Position numbers and translations under genes: made by a program | The notes under the pieces: generated by a model | Seen by the model: only the letters and a program-made list of their open reading frames with translations | Told to the model about the DNA's origin: nothing | The model's database searches: none | Assembly: GCF_001747085.1 (NCBI RefSeq) | Contig: NZ_MDJD01000007.1 | Span: forward strand, 682,001 to 746,000 | Reading direction: 5' to 3' | DNA: 64,000 nt | DNA from: Flavivirga aquatica | GTDB taxonomy: Bacteria; Bacteroidota; Bacteroidia; Flavobacteriales; Flavobacteriaceae | In this document: piece by piece, positions 36,000 through 45,974 of the stretch | Position numbering within the stretch: the stretch's first letter is position 1 | Layout: each line of letters starts with the position of its first letter

Positions 36000-36590
36000 A
36001 TGCCTTTAGTAACACCTTTATCTGCTGATCATGATTTAGAAACAAAAGAACTAGCAACGTTTTTTAACGAAACCCTTGGCTTTTGTCCAAACTCTGTATT
36101 AACCATGCAACGTCGTCCTGCCATTAGCAAGGCTTTTATTAATTTAAACAAAGCTGTTATGGCTAATGAAGGACGTGTAACATCTGCTTTAAAACGCATG
36201 ATTGCTTGGGTAAGTAGTAACTCTACAGGTTGCAGGTATTGTCAAGCTCATGCTATTAGAGCAGCAGAACGTTATGGCGCCGAACAAGAGCAATTAGATA
36301 ATATTTGGGAATACAGAACACATCCTGCATTTAGTGAAGCCGAACGTGCTGCATTAGATTTTTCATTACAAGCATCTCAAGTACCAAATGGGGTTGATGA
36401 AACCATAAAAAAACGTCTATATGAACACTGGAATGAGGGTGAAATTGTTGAAATGCTAGGTGTTATTTCTTTATTTGGCTACTTAAATAGATGGAATGAT
36501 AGTATGGGAACTTCTATTGAAAATGGAGCCGTAGAAAGTGGCAACCAATATTTAGGCAAACATGGTTGGGGAAAAGGAAAACATATTTAA
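36000..36590 (+). CDS. AhpD-like/carboxymuconolactone decarboxylase family protein
   Basis: I prefer the ATG at 36000 (196 residues), since the upstream extension to 35928 overlaps the divergent OsmC start and shows no family similarity. The AhpD-type active-site helix is seen as STGCRYCQAHAIRAAERYG, with the CxxC pair and the following His. Other parts (PEFSEAERAALDF-like and EIVEMLGVISLFGYLNRWND) match the peroxidase-related CMD family. The likely role is peroxide reduction via the CxxC pair, next to another peroxide-related gene. Confidence 0.85.
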   Translation: MPLVTPLSADHDLETKELATFFNETLGFCPNSVLTMQRRPAISKAFINLNKAVMANEGRVTSALKRMIAWVSSNSTGCRYCQAHAIRAAERYGAEQEQLDNIWEYRTHPAFSEAERAALDFSLQASQVPNGVDETIKKRLYEHWNEGEIVEMLGVISLFGYLNRWNDSMGTSIENGAVESGNQYLGKHGWGKGKHI

Positions 36591-36780
36591 ATTTACATAA
36601 AACCTAACCTACAGAAAATGTTTAAAAGACCAACAAACAAAAAAGAGATTCTACCACATCATAATACACTCTATATCAGATTATTATAAAATATAATTAT
36701 TACGATTAAACATTATTTTTAGTACCTTGCGATATCTAAATATGTAGTTATTTATTATTTAAATTCTACTAAACTAAACT

Positions 36781-37998
36781 ATGATATCACCACAATATCC
36801 TGAAAATGAAAAGTATAGACAAAATGCTGTTGAAAAATATCAATTATTAGACACTTTACCAGAAGATAATTATGATAACATTACAACACTTATGTCTTAT
36901 ATATGTGATGCTCCAATATCATTAATTACCCTTTTAGATAAAAAGCGTAATTTTTTAAAATCACACTATGGCATTCCTTTTAATGAATCTCCTAGAGATA
37001 TTTCGTTTTGCGGTCATGCTATAAATTCAGAATCTCCAATTACAATTATAAAAGATGCTAGAGAAGACATTAGATTTATAGATAATCCCTTAGTAAGTGA
37101 ATATAAAGCCATCTTTTACGCAGGAGCTCCTCTTGTCGATTCAGATGGCTATAAACTAGGCACATTATGTGTTTACGACCACAAACCAAGACAATTAACT
37201 AAGCAACAAATAAAAGCATTAATATCTATGTCTAAACAAGTTGTTAGTTTATTTGAACAACGCTACCAAAACTTAAAACTATTACAATATCAAGAAAGAC
37301 TTAGGAAAAGAAACGAAAACCTAAAAACATTTGCACGTATAGTTTCTCATGACCTTAAATCTCCTTTATCTAATATTATTTCATTAACCGAACTATTAGA
37401 AGAAGAAAACCAAGGGTTTCTTAATGAAGAATCTTTACAGTATATAGAATATTTAAAAACCTCATCTAACTCTTTAAAAAACTATATAGATGGTCTTTTA
37501 AGATTCTATAATAGTGACGATTTATTATTACAAAAGCAGGAAAAAACAAATATTAAATCATTGTTGCAAGAAGTAAAAATGATTACTAACATAAGTATTA
37601 ATACAGTTCTCAATTTACATTCAGAAATTGATGTGTTTTTCACCAACAAAGCTGCTTTAATGCAAATACTAATAAACCTTATTACTAATGCTATAAAATA
37701 CAATTCGAAACCTAAAAAAGTTATAAATATAAACTTATTAGAAATAGATAATTTTTACGAGTTCACTGTAAAAGACAATGGAGATGGCATCCCAAAAGAG
37801 CACCTTAACAAAATATTCGAACTTTTCTCTGTTGTAGGCGTTCCAGATAAAGACGGAAATATTGGTACTGGTATTGGATTAGCTACTGTTAAAAAAATAG
37901 TTGAAAACCTTGGAGGAAAAATCACTGTATCTTCTATTATGGGAGAAGGTAGTATTTTTCAATTTTCGTTATCTAAAAAGTTTAGATTGCCTAAATAA
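36781..37998 (+). CDS. GAF-domain sensor histidine kinase
   Basis: A 405-residue cytosolic kinase. Residues about 25-160 form a GAF domain (APISLITLLDKKRNFLKSHY, DISFCGHAI, FYAGAPLVD). A short coiled coil follows and then the phosphoacceptor box ARIVSHDLKSPLSNI (His near residue 190). The ATPase domain has N-box ITNAIKYN, G1 DNGDGIP and G2 GIGLATVKKI. No membrane segment and no adjacent response regulator, so it is an orphan kinase. A TACCTTGC element at 36723-36730 may be its promoter. Confidence 0.9.
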   Translation: MISPQYPENEKYRQNAVEKYQLLDTLPEDNYDNITTLMSYICDAPISLITLLDKKRNFLKSHYGIPFNESPRDISFCGHAINSESPITIIKDAREDIRFIDNPLVSEYKAIFYAGAPLVDSDGYKLGTLCVYDHKPRQLTKQQIKALISMSKQVVSLFEQRYQNLKLLQYQERLRKRNENLKTFARIVSHDLKSPLSNIISLTELLEEENQGFLNEESLQYIEYLKTSSNSLKNYIDGLLRFYNSDDLLLQKQEKTNIKSLLQEVKMITNISINTVLNLHSEIDVFFTNKAALMQILINLITNAIKYNSKPKKVININLLEIDNFYEFTVKDNGDGIPKEHLNKIFELFSVVGVPDKDGNIGTGIGLATVKKIVENLGGKITVSSIMGEGSIFQFSLSKKFRLPK

Positions 37999-38011
37999 TT
38001 CTTGCTAGTGC

Positions 38012-40471
38012 TTATTCAAAAACAGCATGCCATGAAATAGTATTATTCACTTTAGAATGCAACACAACTTCATACAATAATTCACTTAAAGTTTCCTTTT
38101 TGTTTATTTTATAAGTTGCATTTTTAATGTCTATCATTTTTAAATTAAAACCATTACTTGCTATAATAATTTTATAGTCCTCTCCACCAATTAACTTTGA
38201 AGCTCCAGATAAAGTTTTATTATTTTCTCTCCAAGAGGGCTGTTTTTCCATATCTAAATATCCTTGTAACAAATGTCTATTCGTTGATAAAAACTGAGGG
38301 CGATTTTTCACTTCATGAACAGCCATAATTCTGGCTTCTCCAGGCTCTAATATTTGACTAAATTTAGAATTCGCATCGTGATTCCCTAAGTACTTCCAAT
38401 TCCAGAAATCATAGATATGATATTTTTTTGAAGCATCTAACCCTAATCCTCCGTCATCAGTTTTATCACTAAGTAATACAGAAACAGTGTTAGGTAATAA
38501 TTTATTAGGCTCAAATTGCTTTTTATTAGGATCTTTAGCTATATGTCCATAATGATATGAGTTTTTAGGCCATTTCTGTTTTTCTATTTTATGATTATAA
38601 AACGTTAAAATATGCCATGAGGGCGTTAATTCTAAATCATAAATAGAAGGATACATACCTCCTGAAAAAGCATCTAAAGGTCTTGGGCTTTTTTCTTCGG
38701 TAAACAAAGGTACTGCACGCGATAAATCGTAACGCATCTTGTCGGTCATTTCTTCTAAATACTTCCCAACTTCCAAACGTCCACTTGTTAGATAAGTCAT
38801 AGTAATTGCTGTTTGCCAACCACGATCTGTATTTGCTGGATATATATGGTATGGATTTATAGGATCGTGATCGTAATTGGTTACCACCCTATTTTTATAC
38901 CACCTTAAACCTGTTTTGGTAATTCTACCAGGATATACCCAATCGCAATCGCCTTCGGTTCGTTGTGTTGTAGAAAGCCCTAAGGTTACATCTCCAAAAG
39001 GAGGAATTCGCTCTTGCACATCGCTACCATTGCCTAAGCCTTCGTAAGCCAACCTATAGATATTCCTGTAAGCAGACGTTGTTGTAGCGTATTTATCTTC
39101 GAAACCACCATCATAAGCCCATCCTGTAAAAGGGTAATCAAACTTAATTCCTTTTAAGCCTCCGCTTTTTAAATTAGCGTATACATCGTTCATATGACTA
39201 ATAAAACCTTTATCGGTAAAATCGTAAGACCAAAAGCCTTTTTTATTCTTACCAAAACCACCTCCATTAGACCTTTTGGCTAATGGATTATTAAATAAAG
39301 TATGCTCTGGATAGGTTGTACAATAATCGTTTGATCTTCTCGCAGTCTGACAATAGAAATAAGGAATACCTCCTAGTTCTTGTACTTTCTCTCCCCATTT
39401 TTTTATAGTTTCTAAAGGCTTTAACAATTGTCCGCCTTTGTACATCTGCCAGTGTTTATCATCCCACCAACCTTGTTGATTATTAGGGTTTGCATAATCG
39501 TCTGGTTCTAATCGTAGCGCAATTGGACCATACTTTAAAAAACCTGTTTTTTTAATTTCCTCTAACTCTTCAATCACTCCTAAAGAATTATTACGAAACT
39601 TTCCATTTCCAAAAAAATCTTTATAACAATACCAGAAATTAAGTACTGGATAATCTATACCTCGTAAGTCTACATGATTAGCAATCTTTAATGTTTTACC
39701 ATATTTATCAAGAGCCTCAAAGCGGTTATCTGTAGCAAAATCTAAATAAAACTTATCTTTAAATACATAAGAAGTATGTGCATCAACCAATTTCCCTACA
39801 GGATCTGAAGCTTTTAATTTAATATTCAAATATTTATCTAGCTTATCGACTTCTGCAAACTTCTGAAATTCATTATACGTTAAGCCACCAAAAACTAAAG
39901 CATGCTTTCTAGCGCCTTTTTTACCAAAAGTAACTAAGATATTGTTTGAAGATTTTAAACTTTTACCACTGGTAACCTGAGTTAGTTTTTGTCCATTATC
40001 ACCATCTAAAGTCTTATAATTTTCAAAAGAAAAATTGCTAAACGCTACTCCATTAATAGGTGTAAATTTTTTGACCACTAAAGCGCTATCTTCATTATTT
40101 TCTATACCTTGATTTAGTACTAAAAAGGTTTTATCTTTAAAAAGAGACAGTTCTAAAATTAGTGAGGACGCACCTTTTTTAGCCCCCTTTATCACTAACA
40201 TCTCACCTTTACCAATAATATCGTTAACTTTATTTTTTGAAAAAGTGAACTGATATCCATCTGTAGATACATTTTCATTTACAGAAAATGAAGCATTACT
40301 AATAACCAAACTACCGTCTCTTTTATCGTATACTGAATAATTTCCTGTAAATCCGTTAAAATCTACTTTAACCAAACTATTTTCTAATACACTATTTTTT
40401 ATACTATTCTGACAGCTTACATTTAGAAACAGAAACAAACAAATAACATTATTAATATACTTCATCATCAT
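38012..40471 (-). CDS. Lipoprotein with GH36/GH27-clan-like TIM-barrel glycosidase domain
   Basis: An 819-residue protein with a lipoprotein signal (LFLFLNVSCQNS). A beta-rich N-terminal domain (about 25-270) is followed by a TIM-barrel-like centre. GGLKGIKFDYPFTGWAYDGG looks like the strand that carries the nucleophile Asp in alpha-galactosidase-like glycosidases, and RTEGDCDWVYPG may hold the acid/base. The C-terminal region is beta-rich. It probably cleaves a glycan at the outer membrane. I cannot name a family with certainty, and no SusC/SusD pair is adjacent, so it is not in a standard polysaccharide-utilisation locus. Confidence 0.65.
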   Translation of the reverse strand: MMMKYINNVICLFLFLNVSCQNSIKNSVLENSLVKVDFNGFTGNYSVYDKRDGSLVISNASFSVNENVSTDGYQFTFSKNKVNDIIGKGEMLVIKGAKKGASSLILELSLFKDKTFLVLNQGIENNEDSALVVKKFTPINGVAFSNFSFENYKTLDGDNGQKLTQVTSGKSLKSSNNILVTFGKKGARKHALVFGGLTYNEFQKFAEVDKLDKYLNIKLKASDPVGKLVDAHTSYVFKDKFYLDFATDNRFEALDKYGKTLKIANHVDLRGIDYPVLNFWYCYKDFFGNGKFRNNSLGVIEELEEIKKTGFLKYGPIALRLEPDDYANPNNQQGWWDDKHWQMYKGGQLLKPLETIKKWGEKVQELGGIPYFYCQTARRSNDYCTTYPEHTLFNNPLAKRSNGGGFGKNKKGFWSYDFTDKGFISHMNDVYANLKSGGLKGIKFDYPFTGWAYDGGFEDKYATTTSAYRNIYRLAYEGLGNGSDVQERIPPFGDVTLGLSTTQRTEGDCDWVYPGRITKTGLRWYKNRVVTNYDHDPINPYHIYPANTDRGWQTAITMTYLTSGRLEVGKYLEEMTDKMRYDLSRAVPLFTEEKSPRPLDAFSGGMYPSIYDLELTPSWHILTFYNHKIEKQKWPKNSYHYGHIAKDPNKKQFEPNKLLPNTVSVLLSDKTDDGGLGLDASKKYHIYDFWNWKYLGNHDANSKFSQILEPGEARIMAVHEVKNRPQFLSTNRHLLQGYLDMEKQPSWRENNKTLSGASKLIGGEDYKIIIASNGFNLKMIDIKNATYKINKKETLSELLYEVVLHSKVNNTISWHAVFE

Positions 40472-40657
40472 TTTTCAAATTTAACCTTTAACCTACTTTA
40501 CTAAATACAAAATCTATTTTATAAAGTAAATTAACCTCTATAGAAGAATAAATTTAAAACAGTTATCAAGGTGTTTTATAGTCTCTAGTAAATAAAATGT
40601 ATATATAAGTAAAATCATCATTTAATTCAAGTAATTAAATGTTTCTAACATTGAAAT

Positions 40658-41233
40658 TTAATTTATATAAACTTTGAAAACTCGTTCCCTTAACTCTGGC
40701 AAGACTTCAACTTCAAACCAAGGGTTCTTTGTTAACCAAAAACGATTTCTAGGCGACGGATGTGGTAAGGGCAAATATTTAGGAAGATATTCTTTATAAT
40801 TTGCTACTGTTTCTGTTAATGTTTTCTTAGCTGTTTTACCTAAATAGTATTTTTGGGCATACATGCCAATTAAAAGTATCAATTCTACATTTTGTAATTT
40901 TTCCAGTAATAATTTATGCCATTGAGGTGCACATTCTGGTCTAGGCGGCAGGTCACCTGTTTTACCTTTTCCAGGGTAACAAAACCCCATAGGGATTATA
41001 GCAAATTTAGTTATATCGTAAAAATCTTCTTCAGATACGTTTAACCATTTTCGCAATTGTTTACCACTGGCATCATCCCAAGGAATTCCGGATTCATGCA
41101 CTTTGGTTCCTGGAGCTTGACCTATAATCACAATTTTAGATTCTGGATGTGCAGATACTACAGGGCGAGGACCTAAAAGCAAATGTTTTTCGCAAATGGT
41201 GCATTGTTTTATACTTTTAAGTAAATCTTGCAT
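40658..41233 (-). CDS. Uracil-DNA glycosylase superfamily protein
   Basis: A 191-residue protein with motif 1 IIGQAPGTKVHESGIPWDDASG and motif 2 LPLPHPSPRNRFW, the pattern of the UdgX/family 4-5-like branch annotated as uracil-DNA glycosylase in Bacteroidota. The iron-sulphur Cys set of family 4 is incomplete: only CTICEKH near residue 12 and a later FCYPG are visible. It should excise uracil from DNA. Confidence 0.85.
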   Translation of the reverse strand: MQDLLKSIKQCTICEKHLLLGPRPVVSAHPESKIVIIGQAPGTKVHESGIPWDDASGKQLRKWLNVSEEDFYDITKFAIIPMGFCYPGKGKTGDLPPRPECAPQWHKLLLEKLQNVELILLIGMYAQKYYLGKTAKKTLTETVANYKEYLPKYLPLPHPSPRNRFWLTKNPWFEVEVLPELRERVFKVYIN

Positions 41234-41276
41234 GATAAAAATAGTTATGTATACTGTTACTTTAAAGCTCTTTTTT

Positions 41277-41467
41277 GCAACATGACAATCTGTTTATTAC
41301 TTACCAAAAGTGTTAATAAAAGAACACCTTTTAACTAAGGCCTATCATCTAACAGGTTACTTCAGTCGCACCCCCTTAATCACCAAAACATTATAGTTTA
41401 GTCATTGCGAGACACTTTTTTTAGCGGCGTAGCAATCTGCCTATTGCTTAACAAAAACATTAATTAT
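41277..41467. repeat. Two degenerate copies of a GTCATTGCGA/GCAATCTG dispersed repeat
   Basis: This stretch lies in the 330-bp gap between the UDG and HopJ genes. Copy 2 (41401-41467) reads GTCATTGCGAG, then GCGGCGTAGCAATCTGCC and CTATTGCTTAACAAAAACAT. Copy 1 (41277-41320) reads GCAACATGACAATCTGTTTA and ttacttaccaaaagtgttaa, aligned with the second half of copy 2. ATTGC and GCAAT within copy 2 can pair as a hairpin. The CATTGCGAG...GCAATCTG pattern is a common dispersed small repeat in diverse bacteria. The remaining gap to 41563 shows nothing I recognise. Confidence 0.5.
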
Positions 41468-41563
41468 AAAACTACTATTCGACACATCCTCTTAGTTTTA
41501 CCTCCTTAATAACAGCCGTGTATTTAACTTTTTAGAGAACTTTCACTATCCTCAAAATAATAT

Positions 41564-41908
41564 TTACTTTTCCGTTAACGGTTCACCATCAAAAGCTAAA
41601 CCATCAAAACCAGTATTCATAAAATTTCTAATGTTTTGGTGTCCAGCTCCATTAGGATTATTTAAAACATCGTCAAAATAAAACTTACCAAAACAAGCTA
41701 ACGTTTCATCTTTTGTAAAACCTTGAACTTTTGCAAATGCAAATAATTTACATGATCCTGAATTTTCTCCTACTCCATTAATCAATGTTCCATTAGTAAA
41801 AGCTGTTGGAGTAAACTCGTAATTAGCTTCAATAGTACTCATTGTTTCAGAAAAATCAATATCCTTTGGATTGTTTTTTAATTTATTTTTAAATACTTCT
41901 AAATTCAT
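41564..41908 (-). CDS. HopJ-family small protein
   Basis: A 114-residue protein of the HopJ family, annotated as 'type III effector' by homology but widespread in free-living bacteria. The diagnostic block is FTPTAFTNGTLINGVGENSG followed by GSCKLFAFAKVQGFTKDETL and QNIRNFMNTGFDGLAF. No secretion system is nearby, so the effector name should not be taken as function. It lies 14 bp downstream of rsmI on the same strand. Confidence 0.85.
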   Translation of the reverse strand: MNLEVFKNKLKNNPKDIDFSETMSTIEANYEFTPTAFTNGTLINGVGENSGSCKLFAFAKVQGFTKDETLACFGKFYFDDVLNNPNGAGHQNIRNFMNTGFDGLAFDGEPLTEK

Positions 41909-41922
41909 TTTATATTTTTTAA

Positions 41923-42609
41923 CTAACCCTTTAGGGGTTTATTTTTACCACCAACAATAACAACTATTTCACCTTTTGGTGGTTTATTGGTATAATAATC
42001 TAACACTTCTTTTGCTGTACCACGAATCGTTTCTTCAAACAGCTTTGTTAATTCTCGCGATACCGACACTTGCCTGTCTTCACCAAAATATTCACAAAAA
42101 TGCCCTAAGGTTTTTACCAATTTATGCGGACTTTCATAGAAAATAATGGTTCGCGTTTCTTCTGCTAGTAATAATAGTCGTGTTTGTCGTCCTTTTTTAA
42201 CAGGTAAAAAACCTTCAAACACAAATTTATCGTTAGGCAAACCAGAATTAACCAAAGCAGGTACAAATGCTGTAGCTCCTGGTAAACAATCAACTTCTAT
42301 ATTATTTTCAATACAAGCACGCGTTAATAAAAATCCTGGATCTGAAATAGCAGGTGTCCCTGCATCACTAATAAGCGCAACGGTTGTTCCGCTTTTTAGT
42401 TTTTGTATAATTGCATCAACCGTTTTATGTTCATTATGCATATGGTGAGATTGCATATGGGTTGAAATTTCAAAATGTTTTAATAATTTCCCCGATGTTC
42501 GGGTGTCTTCAGCAAGAATTAAATCGACATCTTTTAAAGCTTCAACCGCTCTAAAGGTCATGTCTTTTAAATTACCTATTGGCGTTGGTACAATGTAGAG
42601 TTTACTCAT
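41923..42609 (-). CDS. rsmI: 16S rRNA (cytidine-1402-2'-O)-methyltransferase RsmI
   Basis: A 228-residue tetrapyrrole-methylase-fold protein. It begins LYIVPTPIGNLKDMTFRA and has AEDTRTSGKLLKHF, ALISDAGTPAISDPGFLL and the C-terminal FYESPHKLVKTL, all RsmI signatures. It lacks the C-terminal extension of E. coli RsmI (286 residues), as is usual in Bacteroidota. It methylates the ribose of C1402 in the 30S decoding centre with SAM. Confidence 0.92.
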   Translation of the reverse strand: MSKLYIVPTPIGNLKDMTFRAVEALKDVDLILAEDTRTSGKLLKHFEISTHMQSHHMHNEHKTVDAIIQKLKSGTTVALISDAGTPAISDPGFLLTRACIENNIEVDCLPGATAFVPALVNSGLPNDKFVFEGFLPVKKGRQTRLLLLAEETRTIIFYESPHKLVKTLGHFCEYFGEDRQVSVSRELTKLFEETIRGTAKEVLDYYTNKPPKGEIVVIVGGKNKPLKG

Positions 42610-42765
42610 TTATTACTAATTACTCCTATATTATTAGTGATTTAACAATAAGTTTTGAGGGTTTTTTAAAAAAGCAAGTAATGAAACTATTAATAAGTTT
42701 CTTAACCTAAGAATATAATAATCATAAGTAAAGTACAACCCTTTTTTAGTGTTAAAACACTCTAA

Positions 42766-43509
42766 TTAAAGAAACTTACTTCCTATAATTTCCATTAAAC
42801 GCACTTCAAACTCTTCTTTTCCTTCCCAATTATTATAATCTGGCTTTACAATATCTTTAATAAAGTTTACTGCATTATCATGAGAAACAAAAGTGTTTAA
42901 TTGTGATAATACGCGATCATAATCTTCACTTTTACCATCAAACAAATGCTTTATAAAAGCGATCTTATCATTAAGTCCTATATTAAGCCCGCCACTTTTT
43001 AGTTTATCATTCAATGATTTTTTATCATTTGAAATCCCGTTCTGTATTTTAGAAGCAGGCTCAAAAATAGGCATATCCTTAAATCCAGCTGTAAGATCTT
43101 CTAAATCCGTTTTCTGAGGTATACTTTTAGGAACAGCTTCTTCAAAAATGGTATCAACAATCTCTGCTTCTTGAGGCATTTGCGCTACCATATCTTTAAT
43201 TTTCTCCATCACAGGCTCCATAATAGCCTCATCCTCAACCTCATCAAGATTAACATATATTTTATCTTCAACCTCAATATTATCGCTAACTTTATTATTA
43301 AAAGCACTATCTAGCATTCCAAAAAAAGAAGAATCACTCCCAATAGTTGGTGCATCTCCTTCATAATTTTCATACGCAAACTTCAACACAGACAATCTTT
43401 CATAAAGAACAGATACTTCTGCATGCATCTTTACAACATCCTCTTTACCCTTCAATTTCAGAATTCTATGGGCTATACTAATGAGTTCAGATTCTAACTT
43501 CTTCTTCAT
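42766..43509 (-). CDS. Conserved hypothetical protein (acidic, flavobacterial)
   Basis: A 247-residue soluble protein. The N-terminal ~60 residues are helical (ELISIAHRILKLKGKEDVVK), the middle (about 65-150) is acidic and low complexity with many Glu/Asp. The C-terminal ~85 residues are a compact helical domain (LNDKIAFIKHLFDGKSEDYD, QLNTFVSHDNAVNFIKDIVK). No enzyme motif is present. I know such proteins as conserved in Flavobacteriia without assigned function. It is divergent from tdk, with starts 110 bp apart. Confidence 0.7.
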   Translation of the reverse strand: MKKKLESELISIAHRILKLKGKEDVVKMHAEVSVLYERLSVLKFAYENYEGDAPTIGSDSSFFGMLDSAFNNKVSDNIEVEDKIYVNLDEVEDEAIMEPVMEKIKDMVAQMPQEAEIVDTIFEEAVPKSIPQKTDLEDLTAGFKDMPIFEPASKIQNGISNDKKSLNDKLKSGGLNIGLNDKIAFIKHLFDGKSEDYDRVLSQLNTFVSHDNAVNFIKDIVKPDYNNWEGKEEFEVRLMEIIGSKFL

Positions 43510-43618
43510 TTATTTATAATTTTATTAATTATTGCTATTTAGGCTTTTGATTTTTAATAAATTTACGTCACCTTTATACAAATCAATAATAGCTTTATTT
43601 TAGTGTTAAAATTACGAA

Positions 43619-44272
43619 ATGTTTCTTGAAAATACAGTAAATCATAAAGAACAATTTGGATGGATAGAAGTTATCTGTGGCTCTATGTTTTCTGGAAAAA
43701 CCGAAGAATTAATCCGAAGACTTAAACGCGCTCAATTTGCCAAGCAACGCGTCGAAATTTTTAAGCCTACTATAGATGTACGTTATAATGAAGATATGGT
43801 AGTCTCTCATGACGATAACGAAATACGCTCTACACCAGTTCCTGCCGCTGCTAACATTCCTATTTTAGCAGATGGCTGTGATGTTGTTGGCATAGATGAA
43901 GCTCAATTTTTTGATGATGAAATTGTACGCATCTGTAACGATTTAGCAAACAAAGGTATACGTGTTATTGTAGCTGGATTAGACATGGATTTTAAAGGTA
44001 ACCCTTTTGGCCCCATGCCTTTCTTAATGGCTACAGCAGATTATGTTACTAAAGTACACGCTGTTTGCACAAGAACAGGGAACTTAGCACAATATAGTTA
44101 CCGAAAAGCAAAAAGCGATGATCTAGTCCTAATAGGCGAAGTTGACGAATACGAACCTTTAAGTAGAGCTGCTTATTACAAGGCTATGATGCGTGACAAA
44201 GATAGACGTAAGAAAGCTAAGGAAGCCGCCAAAGAAGAAGCCAACTCTAAACCTAAAGATTCCAATGCTTAA
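43619..44272 (+). CDS. tdk: Thymidine kinase
   Basis: A 217-residue type II thymidine kinase with P-loop [18 protein letters not shown] (about residue 21), the DEAQFF Walker-B-like catalytic Glu and the lasso region. The usual zinc ligands are largely missing: the motif normally CxxCG reads [15 protein letters not shown]. This is common in Bacteroidota Tdk. It phosphorylates thymidine to dTMP in salvage. The last bases overlap the alr start (44265). Confidence 0.92.
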   Translation: MFLENTVNHKEQFGWIEVICGSMFSGKTEELIRRLKRAQFAKQRVEIFKPTIDVRYNEDMVVSHDDNEIRSTPVPAAANIPILADGCDVVGIDEAQFFDDEIVRICNDLANKGIRVIVAGLDMDFKGNPFGPMPFLMATADYVTKVHAVCTRTGNLAQYSYRKAKSDDLVLIGEVDEYEPLSRAAYYKAMMRDKDRRKKAKEAAKEEANSKPKDSNA

Positions 44273-45371
44273 AGCACAAGAAACCGTGCTTGAAATAGAT
44301 TTAAAAGCACTTAACCATAATTACCAGCACCTTAAATCTAAATTACAAAACAATACAAAATTTTTAGCAGTAGTTAAAGCATATGCTTACGGTAGTGATT
44401 CCGCAGAAACAGCTACCTATCTACAAGAACAAGGTGTGGATTATTTTGCTGTAGCGTATATTAATGAAGGCATTACACTTAGAGAAGCTGGTATCACCAA
44501 ACCCATTTTAGTATTACACCCTTTAGCAAAAAACTTTAAAAAGCTTATAGCATATACTTTAGAACCTAGTTTATATAACACTAAGATTCTAAATGAATTT
44601 ATTACTATCGCTTCCGTGGAAAAACAAACAGACTATCCTATCCATATTAAGTTTAACACAGGGTTGAACCGACTTGGTTTTTCTGAAAATGATGTTCATT
44701 TAATAACTCACAAACTTAAAGGAACTAACGCAGTAAAAGTAACTTCAATATTTTCGCATTTGGCAGCTAGTGAAGATTTAAACGAAAGAATATTTACTTT
44801 AAATCAAATTGAAACCTTTAAAACTATAAGTAATCATTTTATAAAAACTATTGGTTACAAACCCATATTACATATCTGTAACACATCTGGTATTTTAAAC
44901 TATCCCGAAGCACATTTTGATATGGTTAGAACAGGCATTGGTTTATATGGTTTTGGAAATTCTGAAAAAGAAAATACACATTTAAAGCCTATTGCCTCAT
45001 TAAAAACCATAATTTCTCAAATTCATAACATTAAAAAAGGTGAATCTGTTGGTTACAATAGAGCTTTTAAAAGTCATTCTTTTCAAAAAACAGCAACACT
45101 TCCTATTGGTCATGCAGATGGTATTGGCAGACAATACGGAAACGGTAATAGCTTTGTGACTATTAATGGACAAAAGGCTTATATTATAGGTAATGTTTGT
45201 ATGGATATGATAATGGTTGATATTACTAATATTAATTGTAAAGAAGGTGATGAAGTTATTGTTTTTGACAGAAACCAAACAGCAGAACACTTAGCAAAAA
45301 GCGCTAAAACCATTTCTTACGAGCTTATAACATCTATTTCTCAGAGAGTTAAACGCTCATTCTTAAAATAA
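44265..45371 (+). CDS. alr: Alanine racemase
   Basis: I start at ATG 44265, overlapping tdk by 8 bp (368 residues). The frame is open to 44193 inside tdk, but family similarity begins at [16 protein letters not shown]. The PLP Lys lies in [11 protein letters not shown] (about residue 38), the catalytic Tyr in VGYNRAF, and C-terminal [11 protein letters not shown] is intact. It makes D-Ala for peptidoglycan. Tdk-alr adjacency is a recurring flavobacterial arrangement. Confidence 0.93.
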   Translation: MLKAQETVLEIDLKALNHNYQHLKSKLQNNTKFLAVVKAYAYGSDSAETATYLQEQGVDYFAVAYINEGITLREAGITKPILVLHPLAKNFKKLIAYTLEPSLYNTKILNEFITIASVEKQTDYPIHIKFNTGLNRLGFSENDVHLITHKLKGTNAVKVTSIFSHLAASEDLNERIFTLNQIETFKTISNHFIKTIGYKPILHICNTSGILNYPEAHFDMVRTGIGLYGFGNSEKENTHLKPIASLKTIISQIHNIKKGESVGYNRAFKSHSFQKTATLPIGHADGIGRQYGNGNSFVTINGQKAYIIGNVCMDMIMVDITNINCKEGDEVIVFDRNQTAEHLAKSAKTISYELITSISQRVKRSFLK

Positions 45372-45436
45372 GAAACCTACCACATGTTAATTTTTTTTGA
45401 TTATTTTAGTATTTCACTAACTAAAATTTAAAAATC

Positions 45437-45838
45437 ATGTTAAAAGAGTTTAAGGAATTTGCAATGAAGGGCAACCTTGTAGACATTGCTGTTGGTTTTG
45501 TTATGGGTGCAGCCTTTAAAGAAGTAGTCACCGCTTTTACAGGAGGCATAGTTTCTCCTCTTATTGGATTAATATTCAATGCAAATTTCAAAGATTTAAA
45601 ATATGTTATTAAAGAAGGTGTTGCCAATGCAGATGGTATTATACAAGGTGAAGTATCTGTACTTTGGGGAGCATTCTTAACCAACGTTATTGATTTTATT
45701 ATTGTTGCTTTTGTTATGTTCTTAATTGTAAAAGGTGTTAATAAGTTAAAAAAGAAAGAAGAACCTGCTCCTGCAGCTCCTACAGGGCCTTCTCAAGAAG
45801 ATTTACTTGCAGAAATAAGAGATTTGTTAAAAAAATAA
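45437..45838 (+). CDS. mscL: Large-conductance mechanosensitive channel MscL
   Basis: A 133-residue protein: FKEFAMKGNLVDIAVGFVMGAAF is the hallmark N-terminal helix plus TM1. TM2 is at about 75-98 and a cytoplasmic C-terminal helix follows a Pro/Ala-rich linker. The pore opens on osmotic downshock. It stands alone, with a strong terminator directly after it. Confidence 0.95.
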   Translation: MLKEFKEFAMKGNLVDIAVGFVMGAAFKEVVTAFTGGIVSPLIGLIFNANFKDLKYVIKEGVANADGIIQGEVSVLWGAFLTNVIDFIIVAFVMFLIVKGVNKLKKKEEPAPAAPTGPSQEDLLAEIRDLLKK

Positions 45839-45876
45839 CAAATTGTAAAATAAACAACACAGTGTTATTTGTTGTT

Positions 45877-45914
45877 AAAAAGCCCTTGTTTTTATAAAAT
45901 GAGGGCTTTTTTTA
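45877..45914 (+). terminator. Intrinsic terminator after mscL
   Basis: AGCCCT at 45881-45886 pairs with AGGGCT at 45902-45907, extended by A/T pairs on both sides, and is followed by a run of T. It lies about 40 bp after the mscL stop. A second small hairpin (ACAACA...TGTTGT) lies just upstream. Confidence 0.85.
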
Positions 45915-45974
45915 GATTCTAAAAAAGAATTAATACTTAGTTTTGCCATAGAATTTGATTAAATAAAAATTAAG

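Noticed and set aside
41564-41908. Type III secretion effector
   Set aside because: HopJ-like proteins occur in many free-living bacteria, and no secretion genes or export signal are present.
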